From Myxococcales bacterium UBA5297 (GTDB taxonomy: Bacteria; Myxococcota; Myxococcia; Myxococcales; UBA5297), in assembly GCA_002408385.1 (NCBI GenBank), contig DHSB01000098.1, forward strand, positions 6,945 through 14,465: a DNA stretch of 7,521 nucleotides, written 5' to 3'. Within the stretch, counting starts at the first letter, position 1. The number at the start of each line of letters is the position of its first letter. The position numbers were made by a program, and so were the translations under genes. Below, piece by piece: positions 1-5,811 of the stretch. The notes under the pieces are model-generated. The model worked only from the letters and a program-made list of their open reading frames with translations. It was not told the origin of the DNA and searched no databases.

Positions 1-102
1 GGCGCCGCTCGGGAGCGGATCGAGCAACGATCGATCGTCCTCGGCGCCGCTCGGGAGCGGATCGAGCGACGATCGATCGTCTCTGGCGCCGCTCGGGAGC
101 GG
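1..102. repeat. 42-bp tandem direct repeat, 2.4 copies, rich in palindromes
   Basis: Two full 42-bp units (1-42 and 43-84) are followed by an 18-bp partial unit (85-102). The first two differ at only a few positions, near 26 and near the unit end. Each unit contains CCGCTCGGGAGCGG, which can fold as a 5-bp stem with a CGGG loop, and the full units also carry the perfect 12-bp palindrome ACGATCGATCGT (27-38 and 69-80). The unit length is a multiple of three and one + frame stays open through it, reading a 14-residue repeat beginning GAARERIEQRS. That frame runs on to 375 with non-coding-looking composition, so I treat the array as intergenic. It begins at the window edge, so more copies may lie upstream. 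Confidence 0.85.
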
Positions 103-362
103 GCCCACGTGCCAGGCACCGCCCCCTCCGCCTGCTCTCGCCCCGGTCCTGGGCGGCGGGCGCGACCATTCCGCACCTCGGTCGACGGGCCCGCGAGGAC
201 TCCGGGACAGCCGTCTCCTCGGGAACACCTGGGCCGGCGTGACAAACCCGCAGGAGCGGTGCTACTCACACATCTGCAATGGGGACGGTGGGGATGGCGG
301 GGATCCGGGCAGGCTCGCGCGAGCGCATGGGGGCTGGTGCGCGGCTGCCCTCTACACAAACC
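103..362. other. Intergenic region with no supportable gene
   Basis: This stretch between the tandem repeat and the first gene has open frames, as expected at this GC content, but none has a credible start with a ribosome-binding site or a protein-like composition. It should contain the promoter of the downstream gene. GTGACA (239-244) and TACTCA (263-268) are 18 bp apart, but the second is a poor -10 match, so I do not call a promoter. I recognise no riboswitch. Confidence 0.5.
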
Positions 363-374
363 AGGAGAAGGATG

Positions 375-1115
375 ATGGCTCGCGAATACAGCGCAGAGTC
401 GATGGTGAATCTGCCGAACACCACCGCCGCGCGCGCAGTCGCATTGGGGGAAGCGATCATCACGGTGGCCGACGGCGTGACGCTGCCGCCGGTGCTCGAG
501 AGGCATCGGGAATCCACGCGAAGCGAGCTGGCCGCGCTCAAGGCCGTGCTCCGCCCCACCAAGCCGGACGACGACGCCAAAGCGTACGAGCTCGATAGAC
601 AGCTCGATGCCGCCTGGAGCGGGCTCTTCGACGTCGTGACCGGATGGACCAAGCTACCGCCGGCGATCCCGCAGTCGGCCAAGGCGAAGACGCTCCACGC
701 GCTCCTCTTCGGCGACGGGCTGAGGTTCACGTTGTTCGACCACCGCACGGAATGGGCCCAGTCGGAGACGCTCCTCAAGATCCTTTCCGAGGAGCAGAAC
801 GCCGCGCTCGTCCGGGACCTCGGCGCACAGTCCCTCGTCGAGGCGGTGCGCGAGGCGCACCGGCTCTACGGGCAGAGGCTGGGGATCACCAGCGTGCGCG
901 CGCCCGACGAGAAGCCCGAGCTGCGGTCGCGCTCCTTGAGCTTCTCCCGCGCCCTGCGCCGCTTCGTTCTCCAGGTCGCCGCCTACGGCGAGAGCGGCGA
1001 GCCGGACTCCGAGCAGCTTGCCGACAAGCTCCTCCGGCCGCTGGTCGAGTGGCGCTCGCCGCGCCCGAGCCCGAAGCCGAGCCCGACCCCGGAGGTCGTG
1101 CCCACGTCGGACTGA
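375..1115 (+). CDS. Conserved-looking hypothetical protein, 246 aa, soluble and helical
   Basis: I do not recognise a named family. The start is the second of two consecutive in-frame ATGs (372 and 375); AGGAG at 363-367 lies 7 nt from the second and 4 nt from the first, so 375 is preferred. The frame also extends upstream to an ATG at 279, without a good ribosome-binding site. The protein has no signal peptide or membrane segment. It is mostly charged and amphipathic, probably helical: a first segment (about residues 16-100, including AAWSGLFDVVTGW), a central part with LLFGDGLRFTLF (110-121), then helices (about 130-222). It ends in a Pro/Ser-rich tail (RPSPKPSPTPE, 230-240). I see no catalytic motif. 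The amino-acid use and third-position GC look coding. Proteins of this general look occur as lineage-specific unknowns in myxobacterial-type genomes, from memory only. The next gene is 357 bp away, so nothing in the context suggests a role. Confidence 0.75.
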   Translation: MAREYSAESMVNLPNTTAARAVALGEAIITVADGVTLPPVLERHRESTRSELAALKAVLRPTKPDDDAKAYELDRQLDAAWSGLFDVVTGWTKLPPAIPQSAKAKTLHALLFGDGLRFTLFDHRTEWAQSETLLKILSEEQNAALVRDLGAQSLVEAVREAHRLYGQRLGITSVRAPDEKPELRSRSLSFSRALRRFVLQVAAYGESGEPDSEQLADKLLRPLVEWRSPRPSPKPSPTPEVVPTSD

Positions 1116-1127
1116 CCGCGGCCCGCG

Positions 1128-1212
1128 CCCCACTCGCGCCGAGCGTAGCCTTCCAACTAACCGAGACAGGCCGAGGCGCCCTCGACTTCGGCCTCGCTAG
1201 CTCGGCTTACGC
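1128..1212 (+). repeat. Dispersed intergenic repeat, copy A (degenerate)
   Basis: This copy starts with CCCC-ACTC, continues with CGAGCGTAGCCT, and ends with CTCGACTTCGGCCTCG then CTCGGCTTACG. The same blocks occur in the same order in copy D (5812-5895) and, as the reverse complement, in copy C (2680-2765). The central hairpin of the family is largely eroded here: only GCCT and AGGC remain complementary. It lies 12 bp after the stop of the hypothetical gene. Confidence 0.6.
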
Positions 1213-1325
1213 TCGGGCTGCCCGGACCTCGCTTCGGCCACCGTGTCCGTCCGGCCACTATCCTGTGCTCAACGCTCGCACCGAGGGCGGCACGGCCGAA
1301 CTTCGAAGGTAGGGCTGAATCCGGA

Positions 1326-1385
1326 GGGCCCTTCGACTCCGCTCCCGCCGCAAAAGCGGCGGGAGCTACGCTCAGGGTGACCGGA
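1326..1385 (-). repeat. Dispersed intergenic repeat, copy B, with a perfect 11-bp hairpin
   Basis: In the opposite orientation to copy D, this copy reads CTTCGACTCC, then a hairpin, then GCTACGCTCAGGGTGACCGG, matching the flanks of copies C and D. The hairpin is GCTCCCGCCGC (1341-1351), loop AAAA (1352-1355), and GCGGCGGGAGC (1356-1366), a perfect 11-bp stem. There is no T-run after the stem (TACGCTC follows), so it is not a standard intrinsic terminator, although it could help protect a 3' end or pause transcription. Its stem sequence and loop differ from copies C and D while pairing is kept. Confidence 0.75.
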
Positions 1386-1387
1386 GA

Positions 1388-1417
1388 CAGGCCTTCGACT
1401 CGGCTCCGGGTGACCGG
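1388..1417 (-). repeat. Partial repeat copy lacking the hairpin
   Basis: The segment reads AGGCCTTCGACTCGGCT then CCGGGTGACCGG. It repeats the two flanks of copy B (CTTCGACTCC and GGGTGACCGG) directly after it, with the hairpin missing. It looks like a deleted or partially duplicated unit. Confidence 0.5.
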
Positions 1418-1424
1418 TGCAAAC

Positions 1425-1436
1425 CTGATCGATCAG
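1425..1436. promoter_or_regulatory. Perfect 12-bp palindrome upstream of metK
   Basis: CTGATCGATCAG is a perfect inverted repeat 36 bp before the metK start codon and outside the neighbouring repeat copy. The position would suit an operator or a site in the 5' leader. The GATCGATC core also occurs in the palindromes of the left-end tandem repeat, so it could equally be chance in this sequence context. No factor can be assigned. Confidence 0.3.
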
Positions 1437-1472
1437 AAGCCGTGAGCCGCGCCATCAATCCGGAGGGGCACC

Positions 1473-2618
1473 ATGAACGAGAGACACTGGTTCACCAGCG
1501 AGTCGGTCGCCGAGGGCCATCCCGACAAGGTCGCCGATCGCATCTCCGACGAGATCCTCGACGCCTGCCTCGCGACGAACCCCGAGGCGCGGGTGGCCAT
1601 CGAGACCCTGGTGACCGACGGCCTGTGCGTGGTCGCCGGCGAGGTGCGCGGCGCCTCGCCCGACTACGAGGCCTGCGCCCGGCGCGCCATCCGCGACATC
1701 GGGTATCGCAGCGGCCGCTTCTCCGACCAGGTTCCGGTCCAGGTCCACGTCCACGAGCAGTCCAAGGAGATCGCCCTCGGGGTCGACGCGACCGAGCACA
1801 AGGAGGAAGGCGCCGGGGACCAGGGCGTGATCTTCGGGTTCGCCTGCGACGAGACGCCCGAGCTGATGCCCGCGCCGCTGCACTACGCCCACCGCATCGT
1901 CGAGGCGCTCGCGAAGGAGCGGCACGCCGGCAACGACCGGCTGGGCCCCGACGGCAAGTCGCAGGTGACGGTCGAGTACGAAGGCGCCCGGCCGGTGCGC
2001 GCCGACGCGGTCGTCGTCTCGCAGATGCACGCGGCCAGCCTCTCGCGCGAGGAGCTGAGCGCGCTCGTCCTGGCCCTGGTCAAGAGGGTCCTGCCCGAGG
2101 GCTGGTTCGACGAGCGCACGCGCTTCTTCCTGAACCCTGCCGGCAGCTTCGTCGAGGGCGGGCCGGCGGTCGACACCGGGGTGACCGGCCGGAAGATCGT
2201 CGTCGACACCTACGGCGGCGCGGCGCCCCACGGCGGCGGCGCGTTCTCCGGGAAGGACCCGACCAAGGTCGACCGCTCGGCTGCCTACGCCGCCCGGCAC
2301 CTCGCCAAGAACGTAATCGCCGCCGGGCTCGCCTCGCGCTGCCTCATCCAAGTCTCGTACGCCATCGGAGTCAGCGAGCCCATCTCGCTGCGCGTCGACT
2401 GCCAGGGCACCGGGCGCATCCCCGACGTGCAGCTCGCGGCCGCCCTCTGCGAAATCGCCCCGATGGCCCCGCGCAAGATCCGCGAGCGTCTCGGGCTCAA
2501 CCGCGCCCTCTACGCGCGCACCGCCGCCTACGGCCACTTCGGCCGCGCGCCGCAGGCCGACGGGGGCTTCTCGTGGGAGCGGCTCGATCTCGTCGACGAG
2601 CTGAAGCGACTCGGTTGA
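1473..2618 (+). CDS. metK: S-adenosylmethionine synthetase (methionine adenosyltransferase)
   Basis: The enzyme makes S-adenosylmethionine from methionine and ATP, releasing phosphate and diphosphate, in the cytosol; it supplies methyl groups for the cell, including the methyltransferase encoded at 5972-7330. The 381-aa length is normal for bacterial MetK. The N-terminal motif SVAEGHPDK (11-19) carries the active-site His16 and Asp18. Signature 1 is GAGDQG (113-118), and DGK (160-162) is the conserved lysine region. TGRKIVVDTYGG (238-249) and signature 2, GGGAFSGKDPTKVDRS (254-269), complete the ATP, metal and phosphate sites. The C-terminal AAYGHFGR (351-358) is also typical. ATG 1473 has GGAGGGG at 1462-1468 and begins right before the conserved FTSESV. 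No frameshift or missing key residue is seen. I see no recognisable SAM or SAH riboswitch in the 357-bp leader, which instead holds repeats and a 12-bp palindrome. Confidence 0.98.
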   Translation: MNERHWFTSESVAEGHPDKVADRISDEILDACLATNPEARVAIETLVTDGLCVVAGEVRGASPDYEACARRAIRDIGYRSGRFSDQVPVQVHVHEQSKEIALGVDATEHKEEGAGDQGVIFGFACDETPELMPAPLHYAHRIVEALAKERHAGNDRLGPDGKSQVTVEYEGARPVRADAVVVSQMHAASLSREELSALVLALVKRVLPEGWFDERTRFFLNPAGSFVEGGPAVDTGVTGRKIVVDTYGGAAPHGGGAFSGKDPTKVDRSAAYAARHLAKNVIAAGLASRCLIQVSYAIGVSEPISLRVDCQGTGRIPDVQLAAALCEIAPMAPRKIRERLGLNRALYARTAAYGHFGRAPQADGGFSWERLDLVDELKRLG

Positions 2619-2679
2619 GCGGGCTTCGCGTGAGCCGGCGTGACAGAGCGTCGAGAGAACACCCGTTCGCCCCGCGGGT

Positions 2680-2765
2680 AGGCCGAGCTTGCGAGGCCGA
2701 AGTCGAGCGGCCTCTCGACTCCGCCTCCCTCATTCCTCGGGAGGCGACGCTCGAGGTGAGCGGGG
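2680..2765 (-). repeat. Dispersed intergenic repeat, copy C
   Basis: Its reverse complement matches copy D closely along almost its full length: CCCCGCTCACCTCGAGCGT, GCCTCCCGAGGAA, GAGGGAGGC, then CTCGACTTCGGCCTCGC and GCTCGGCC. The central hairpin is GCCTCCC (2723-2729), a 9-nt loop, and GGGAGGC (2739-2745). It sits alone in the 214-bp gap between metK and the sirtuin gene. It may affect 3'-end processing of metK mRNA, but there is no T-run. Confidence 0.8.
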
Positions 2766-2832
2766 TGGAGGGCGGAGTCAAAGAAGGACGCAGTCTTCAG
2801 GGCACCACGCAGCAAGAGGAAGGAGTCGAGGG

Positions 2833-3663
2833 GTGAGCAAAGAGACGATTCGAGAGGTGGCCGCCGCCATCGAGGAGGCCGAGGCGCTGATCATCACCGC
2901 GGGCGCGGGGATGGGCGTCGACTCGGGGCTGCCCGACTTTCGCGGTCGCGAGGGTTTCTGGCGCGCCTATCCGAAGCTGAAGGCGATGCGCCTGGACTTC
3001 GAGAGCATCGCCACCCCGGCCTGGTTCGACGAAGACGCCGAGCTCGCCTGGGGTTTCTACGGCCACCGGCTCGAGCTGTATCGGCGCACCGTGCCGCACG
3101 AGGGCTTCTCGATTCTTCTCGAGCTCGCGCGGCACAAGGCGTGCGGCGCCTTCGTGGTCACCTCGAACGTCGACGGGCAGTTCCAGAAGGCGGGCTTCGA
3201 CCCCGAGCGCGTGCTCGAGGTCCACGGGACCATCCACCAGAACCAATGCAGCGCGCGCTGCGAACCCGTCCTGTTCGATACGCCCGCGGCGATGGAGATC
3301 GACGAGTGCGAGCTGCGCGCCCGCCCGCCCCTGCCGGCCTGCCCGCGCTGCGGCGCGGTCGCTCGCCCGAACATCCTGATGTTCAACGACTTCGACTGGG
3401 TCGAGCGGCGCACCGAGGCCCAACGAGCGTGCTTCCACCGCTGGCTGCGCGAGGTCGGGGCAAGCTCGACCGTCATCGTCGAGCTCGGCGCCGGCCGGGC
3501 GGTCAGCACCATCCGTCACATCTCCGAGCGGCTCGCGGGCTCGGCAAGCATGAGGCTCGTGCGCATCAACCCGCGCGATGTCGACGTGCCCGAAGGCCAC
3601 TTCGCGCTCGCCCAGGGCGCGTTGCCGGCGCTCCGGGCGATCGCCCAGCGCCTGTCCGGCTGA
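2833..3663 (+). CDS. Sir2-family (sirtuin) NAD-dependent protein deacylase, divergent
   Basis: Sirtuins use NAD+ to remove acyl groups from lysine side chains, or in some branches transfer ADP-ribose; the substrate here is unknown. The start is GTG 2833, with AAGGAG at 2820-2825; the frame is open further upstream but only through repeat copy C. The 276-aa length fits a single catalytic domain. Visible motifs are the NAD-binding GAGMGVDSGLPDFRG (24-38), TSNVDGQFQKAG (110-121, the usual QNIDGLH-type motif), catalytic His131 in VHG, and a zinc site of four cysteines (Cys139, Cys143, Cys170, Cys173). It departs from canonical CobB in having a CxxxC first zinc pair, FNDFDW where FGE is usual, ELGAG (218-221) where GTS is usual, and GAGMGVD for GAGISTD. 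INP (246-248) near the C-terminal nucleotide contact is kept. These features fit a divergent bacterial Sir2 branch whose substrate I do not know. It has its own ribosome-binding site and lies 214 bp after metK, so co-transcription is uncertain. Confidence 0.9.
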   Translation: MSKETIREVAAAIEEAEALIITAGAGMGVDSGLPDFRGREGFWRAYPKLKAMRLDFESIATPAWFDEDAELAWGFYGHRLELYRRTVPHEGFSILLELARHKACGAFVVTSNVDGQFQKAGFDPERVLEVHGTIHQNQCSARCEPVLFDTPAAMEIDECELRARPPLPACPRCGAVARPNILMFNDFDWVERRTEAQRACFHRWLREVGASSTVIVELGAGRAVSTIRHISERLAGSASMRLVRINPRDVDVPEGHFALAQGALPALRAIAQRLSG

Positions 3664-3877
3664 AGGCGCGTCGAAGAGCCCTTCGACCGGCAAACCGGGG
3701 GCTCGTCTGCTTTGCCCGACGTCGAAACGAAGTGCCGTGCCGACGCGAGGAAGTTGCTTTCCCATCGGCGCACCTTCGGTCGACCCTGCCGCGGCCCCGC
3801 GTGCGCCGCGCCGGCGCTGCTCCCTCGGGCCTCTTCGCGATGGGTCGGCCGGCACCGGACTTGCTGTCACTTGAGGT
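3664..3877. other. Intergenic region, presumed promoter region of the structured RNA
   Basis: No credible gene is seen. The frame of the downstream kinase gene stays open here, but its translation is rich in Arg, Pro, Ser and Cys and has no ribosome-binding site at its ATG (3712), so it looks non-coding. A promoter for the structured element at 3878 should lie here. TTGCTT (3754-3759) and TTGCTG (3861-3866) are the only -35-like strings I noticed, and neither has a convincing -10 partner. Confidence 0.4.
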
Positions 3878-4070
3878 CGGGCAACGGGTCGCTGGCGGAG
3901 AGCCTGCCGAGCGCAGGTACGGCGGCGGCGACGGGGGGGAGGTGCCCACCCGCTGCGATGGCGGGTGGACGCCTTGGTGGAGCCTGGGGAGGGGCTGGCG
4001 ATCGACGTGCAGTCCAACCGATCGCCAGGACCGGCAGGAGCCACCGCTGGCACCCGTTGCCCGCTTTTCT
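3878..4070 (+). ncRNA. Candidate structured RNA of about 186 nt (small RNA or leader of the kinase gene)
   Basis: The ends CGGGCAACGGGT (3878-3889) and ACCCGTTGCCCG (4052-4063) form a perfect 12-bp closing stem, followed by CTTTTCT (4064-4070), which suits termination. Inside, CCTGCCG (3903-3909) pairs with CGGCAGG (4032-4038). A hairpin CCACCCGC/GCGGGTGG (3946-3953/3961-3968) is extended past one mismatch by GGTG/CGCC (3941-3944/3970-3973). A second perfect 10-bp hairpin is CTGGCGATCG/CGATCGCCAG (3995-4004/4019-4028, 14-nt loop). GCCA-CCGC-TGGC (4040-4051) can form a small hairpin on the 3' side of the internal loop. Length, closing stem, asymmetric central loop and 3'-side mini-hairpin recall 6S RNA, but two inner hairpins instead of one long arm argue against it. 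I recognise no SRP RNA, RNase P RNA, tmRNA or cobalamin-riboswitch motif. It ends 46 bp before the kinase start, so a cis-acting attenuator is an equal alternative. The structure is seen; the transcript is inferred. Confidence 0.55.
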
Positions 4071-4116
4071 CGTTCAGGGAGAGAGCCCGGGCCTTCGGGG
4101 CCTTGGGGGTCGCGGC

Positions 4117-5781
4117 GTGCTCATCGACATCGAAGGGATAGACGGCAGCGGCAAGACCACCATCTCCACCCGCCTCGAGGCACGGCTGCGCCAGCTCGGC
4201 CACCCGGTCGTCCACGCCGGCGAGCTCGGGGCGGCCGGCCACACCATCGAGCGCGCCATCGGGCGGGAAGGCTTTCGGCTCTCAGAGCGCTCGGAGCTGC
4301 TGCTGCTCGCCGCGCGCGAGGCGCAGCGCGTCGAGACGCTCATCCGCCCCGCGCTCGAGCGCGGCGCCTGGGTCATCACCGACCGCTACCTCTATTCGCT
4401 GCTCGCGACCGCGCGCCAGGCCTGGGGGCTTGACGACGCGAGCCTGCCGCAGGCGCTCGAGTTCGCCGTCGGCGGGCTGCTGCCCGAGGTGGTCGTGCTG
4501 CTCGACGTCGAGCCCGCCATCGCCCGGGCCCGCAGGCGCTGCCGGGGGATCGCCAGCGGCGAGTGCGCGCCGACCGGCCACTTTGCCCAGGCGGGCTCGG
4601 GCCTGCTCGACCGGGTCGACCGAGAGCTCAAGGCCTTCGCCCGCGCCGATCCGGCGCGCTGGATCGTGCTCGACAACACCTGGACCTCGCTCGAGGAGGC
4701 CGAAGAGAAGCTGCTCGAGCTGCTGCTCGCGCGCATCGAGCACCCGGCGATCGCCTCTGGCCCGGTGGCGCCGGCCGCCCGTCCGCGGCTGCCCTCGACG
4801 CGTCCGGACGACGAGGCCGCGGTGCGCAAGGTGCTGCTCGAGGCCTGTGACGAGCTGTCGCGCCACGAGCCGCCGGTGGCCGCGCACCTGCTGTACGGCC
4901 TGTCCGGCCCCGACGCCGACGAGCGCCGGCTCAAGCTCGCCTTCGTCGCCCCCGGGGTCATCGCGAGCGGGCTGACCGGGCTCGCCGGCGAGGGCCCGCT
5001 GGCGCTGCGCCACGCGCTCAAGGCGCTCGAGCCCCGGCACGTCGCGCTCAGCCTGTGCGGCCTGGCCGACGACGAGTCGGACCGGCTGCGGGTCGAGCTG
5101 ATCGGACAGGCGCCCGCCGAGGTGGCGGCGAGCCTCGAGGGGCTCGCGAGCCCGCGGGCCTTCGAGCTGCGCGAAGAGCTGCGCGGCCGGGCGCCCTCGC
5201 AGGTCGCGGCGAGCCTCGCGGGCGACGACACAGAGCGCGCCTGGGAGCTGCGCGGGGGACTCCAGACGGTCGCGAGTCCCGAGTCGCTCGCCGCGAGCCT
5301 GACGGGGCTGGGAAGCGAGCGCGCCTGGAGCTTGCGCGAGGAGCTGCTCGAGCAGGTGCCGCTGGCGGTGCTCGCGAGCCTGCGCGGGGTCGGCGGCGAG
5401 GCGGCGCATCGGGTGCGCGAGAAGCACCTGCGCTGGGCCCCGCGAGCGGTGCTCGAGTCGCTGTTGGGCGTCGACGACGAGGCGGCTTGGCGCGTTCGCG
5501 AAGCACACGGCGAGCGGATGCGCGAGGCGCTCGAGAGCGCCCGGGGGCTCGACTGTGAACGGGCCTGGGGGCTGCGCGCGCGCCTCGGGTCGGTCTGGCC
5601 GGGGGCCTGCGCCTCGTCGCTCGAGGGGCTCGTCGGCGGCGCCCGCGGCAGGGAGCTGCTCTTCGAGTTGCTCGCGCGCTTTCCGGCGCACCTCGAGCTG
5701 CTGCGCACCGCGGCGTTCGTCCTCGACCCGGCGCGCCGGCAGACGACGCCGGGCGGACCGGAGATCCAGCAGGCGGGTTGA
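4117..5781 (+). CDS. Thymidylate kinase-like P-loop protein fused to a C-terminal domain of ten 27-aa repeats
   Basis: The N-terminal part (about 1-210) resembles dTMP kinase, which phosphorylates dTMP with ATP for dTTP synthesis. It has the P-loop GIDGSGKTT (7-15), LLLLAAR (61-67) with the conserved Arg67, DRYLYS (89-94) and a LID-like segment (about 138-175). GTG 4117 is chosen because it puts the P-loop where Tmk proteins have it; only a weak GGGGG (4105-4109) precedes it, and the open frame upstream looks non-coding. Canonical residues are missing: the TREPGG motif reads AGELGA (34-39), the AYQ motif after DRY is replaced by ATARQ, and the LID lacks the usual basic pattern after RARRRCRG. 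The normal length is about 210 aa, but this protein has 554. After a linker (about 211-250), residues 254-527 form ten repeats. It may be a real dTMP kinase, a kinase of altered specificity, or a regulatory nucleotide-binding protein; sequence alone does not decide. No membrane segment is seen. Confidence 0.85.
   Translation: MLIDIEGIDGSGKTTISTRLEARLRQLGHPVVHAGELGAAGHTIERAIGREGFRLSERSELLLLAAREAQRVETLIRPALERGAWVITDRYLYSLLATARQAWGLDDASLPQALEFAVGGLLPEVVVLLDVEPAIARARRRCRGIASGECAPTGHFAQAGSGLLDRVDRELKAFARADPARWIVLDNTWTSLEEAEEKLLELLLARIEHPAIASGPVAPAARPRLPSTRPDDEAAVRKVLLEACDELSRHEPPVAAHLLYGLSGPDADERRLKLAFVAPGVIASGLTGLAGEGPLALRHALKALEPRHVALSLCGLADDESDRLRVELIGQAPAEVAASLEGLASPRAFELREELRGRAPSQVAASLAGDDTERAWELRGGLQTVASPESLAASLTGLGSERAWSLREELLEQVPLAVLASLRGVGGEAAHRVREKHLRWAPRAVLESLLGVDDEAAWRVREAHGERMREALESARGLDCERAWGLRARLGSVWPGACASSLEGLVGGARGRELLFELLARFPAHLELLRTAAFVLDPARRQTTPGGPEIQQAG
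4876..5694 (+). repeat. Coding repeat array: ten units of about 27 residues in the kinase-like protein
   Basis: Aligned on the Gly-Leu (or Gly-Val, Gly-Asp) step, units fall at residues 261, 288, 315, 342, 369, 397, 424, 451, 477 and 504, so spacing is 27 with one 28 and one 26. The unit consensus is VAASLxGL, four variable residues, AxxLRxxL, three variable residues, then AP. The pattern predicts two short amphipathic helices per unit and hence an alpha-solenoid. Units 4-6 and 10 are closest to consensus; the first three are more divergent. The DNA units have diverged, so the array is old rather than a recent slippage product. I do not recognise a named repeat family; HEAT, armadillo and TPR units are longer. 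Confidence 0.85.
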
Positions 5782-5811
5782 TGGTGCGTCGTCGAGGCCC
5801 TTGCGGCCTGC

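Noticed and set aside
1..102. CRISPR array
   Set aside because: The repeats are directly tandem with no unique spacers between the units and no cas gene nearby.
239..268. Possible sigma-70-type promoter, GTGACA and TACTCA with 18-bp spacing
   Set aside because: The -10 element matches the consensus at only two of six positions.
109..375. 88-aa open frame ending in a TGA that overlaps the ATG at 372
   Set aside because: The ATGA overlap looks like translational coupling, but the frame has no ribosome-binding site and an Arg/Pro/Gly-rich composition typical of a chance open frame at this GC content.
1341..1366. Intrinsic terminator for the hypothetical gene
   Set aside because: The 11-bp hairpin is perfect, but there is no T-run after it and it lies 225 bp beyond the stop inside a dispersed repeat copy.
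1116..1472. SAM-I, SAM-II or SAH riboswitch upstream of metK
   Set aside because: I looked for the characteristic conserved cores and found none; the leader is accounted for by repeat copies and a short palindrome.
3878..4070. SRP RNA, RNase P RNA, tmRNA or cobalamin riboswitch
   Set aside because: The hallmark sequences (the GGAAGGAAGCAGC-type SRP loop, the GAGGAAAGTCC core of RNase P, the tmRNA ends, a full B12 box) are absent.
3712..4116. N-terminal extension of the kinase-like protein to ATG 3712
   Set aside because: The extra 135 residues are Arg/Pro/Cys-rich with no homology I recognise, lie over the structured RNA element, and would put the P-loop far from its usual N-terminal position.
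2797..4242. Long minus-strand open frame of 481 aa across the sirtuin gene
   Set aside because: It is the antisense shadow of a GC-rich gene with clear Sir2 motifs; its translation has low complexity and no recognisable domain.
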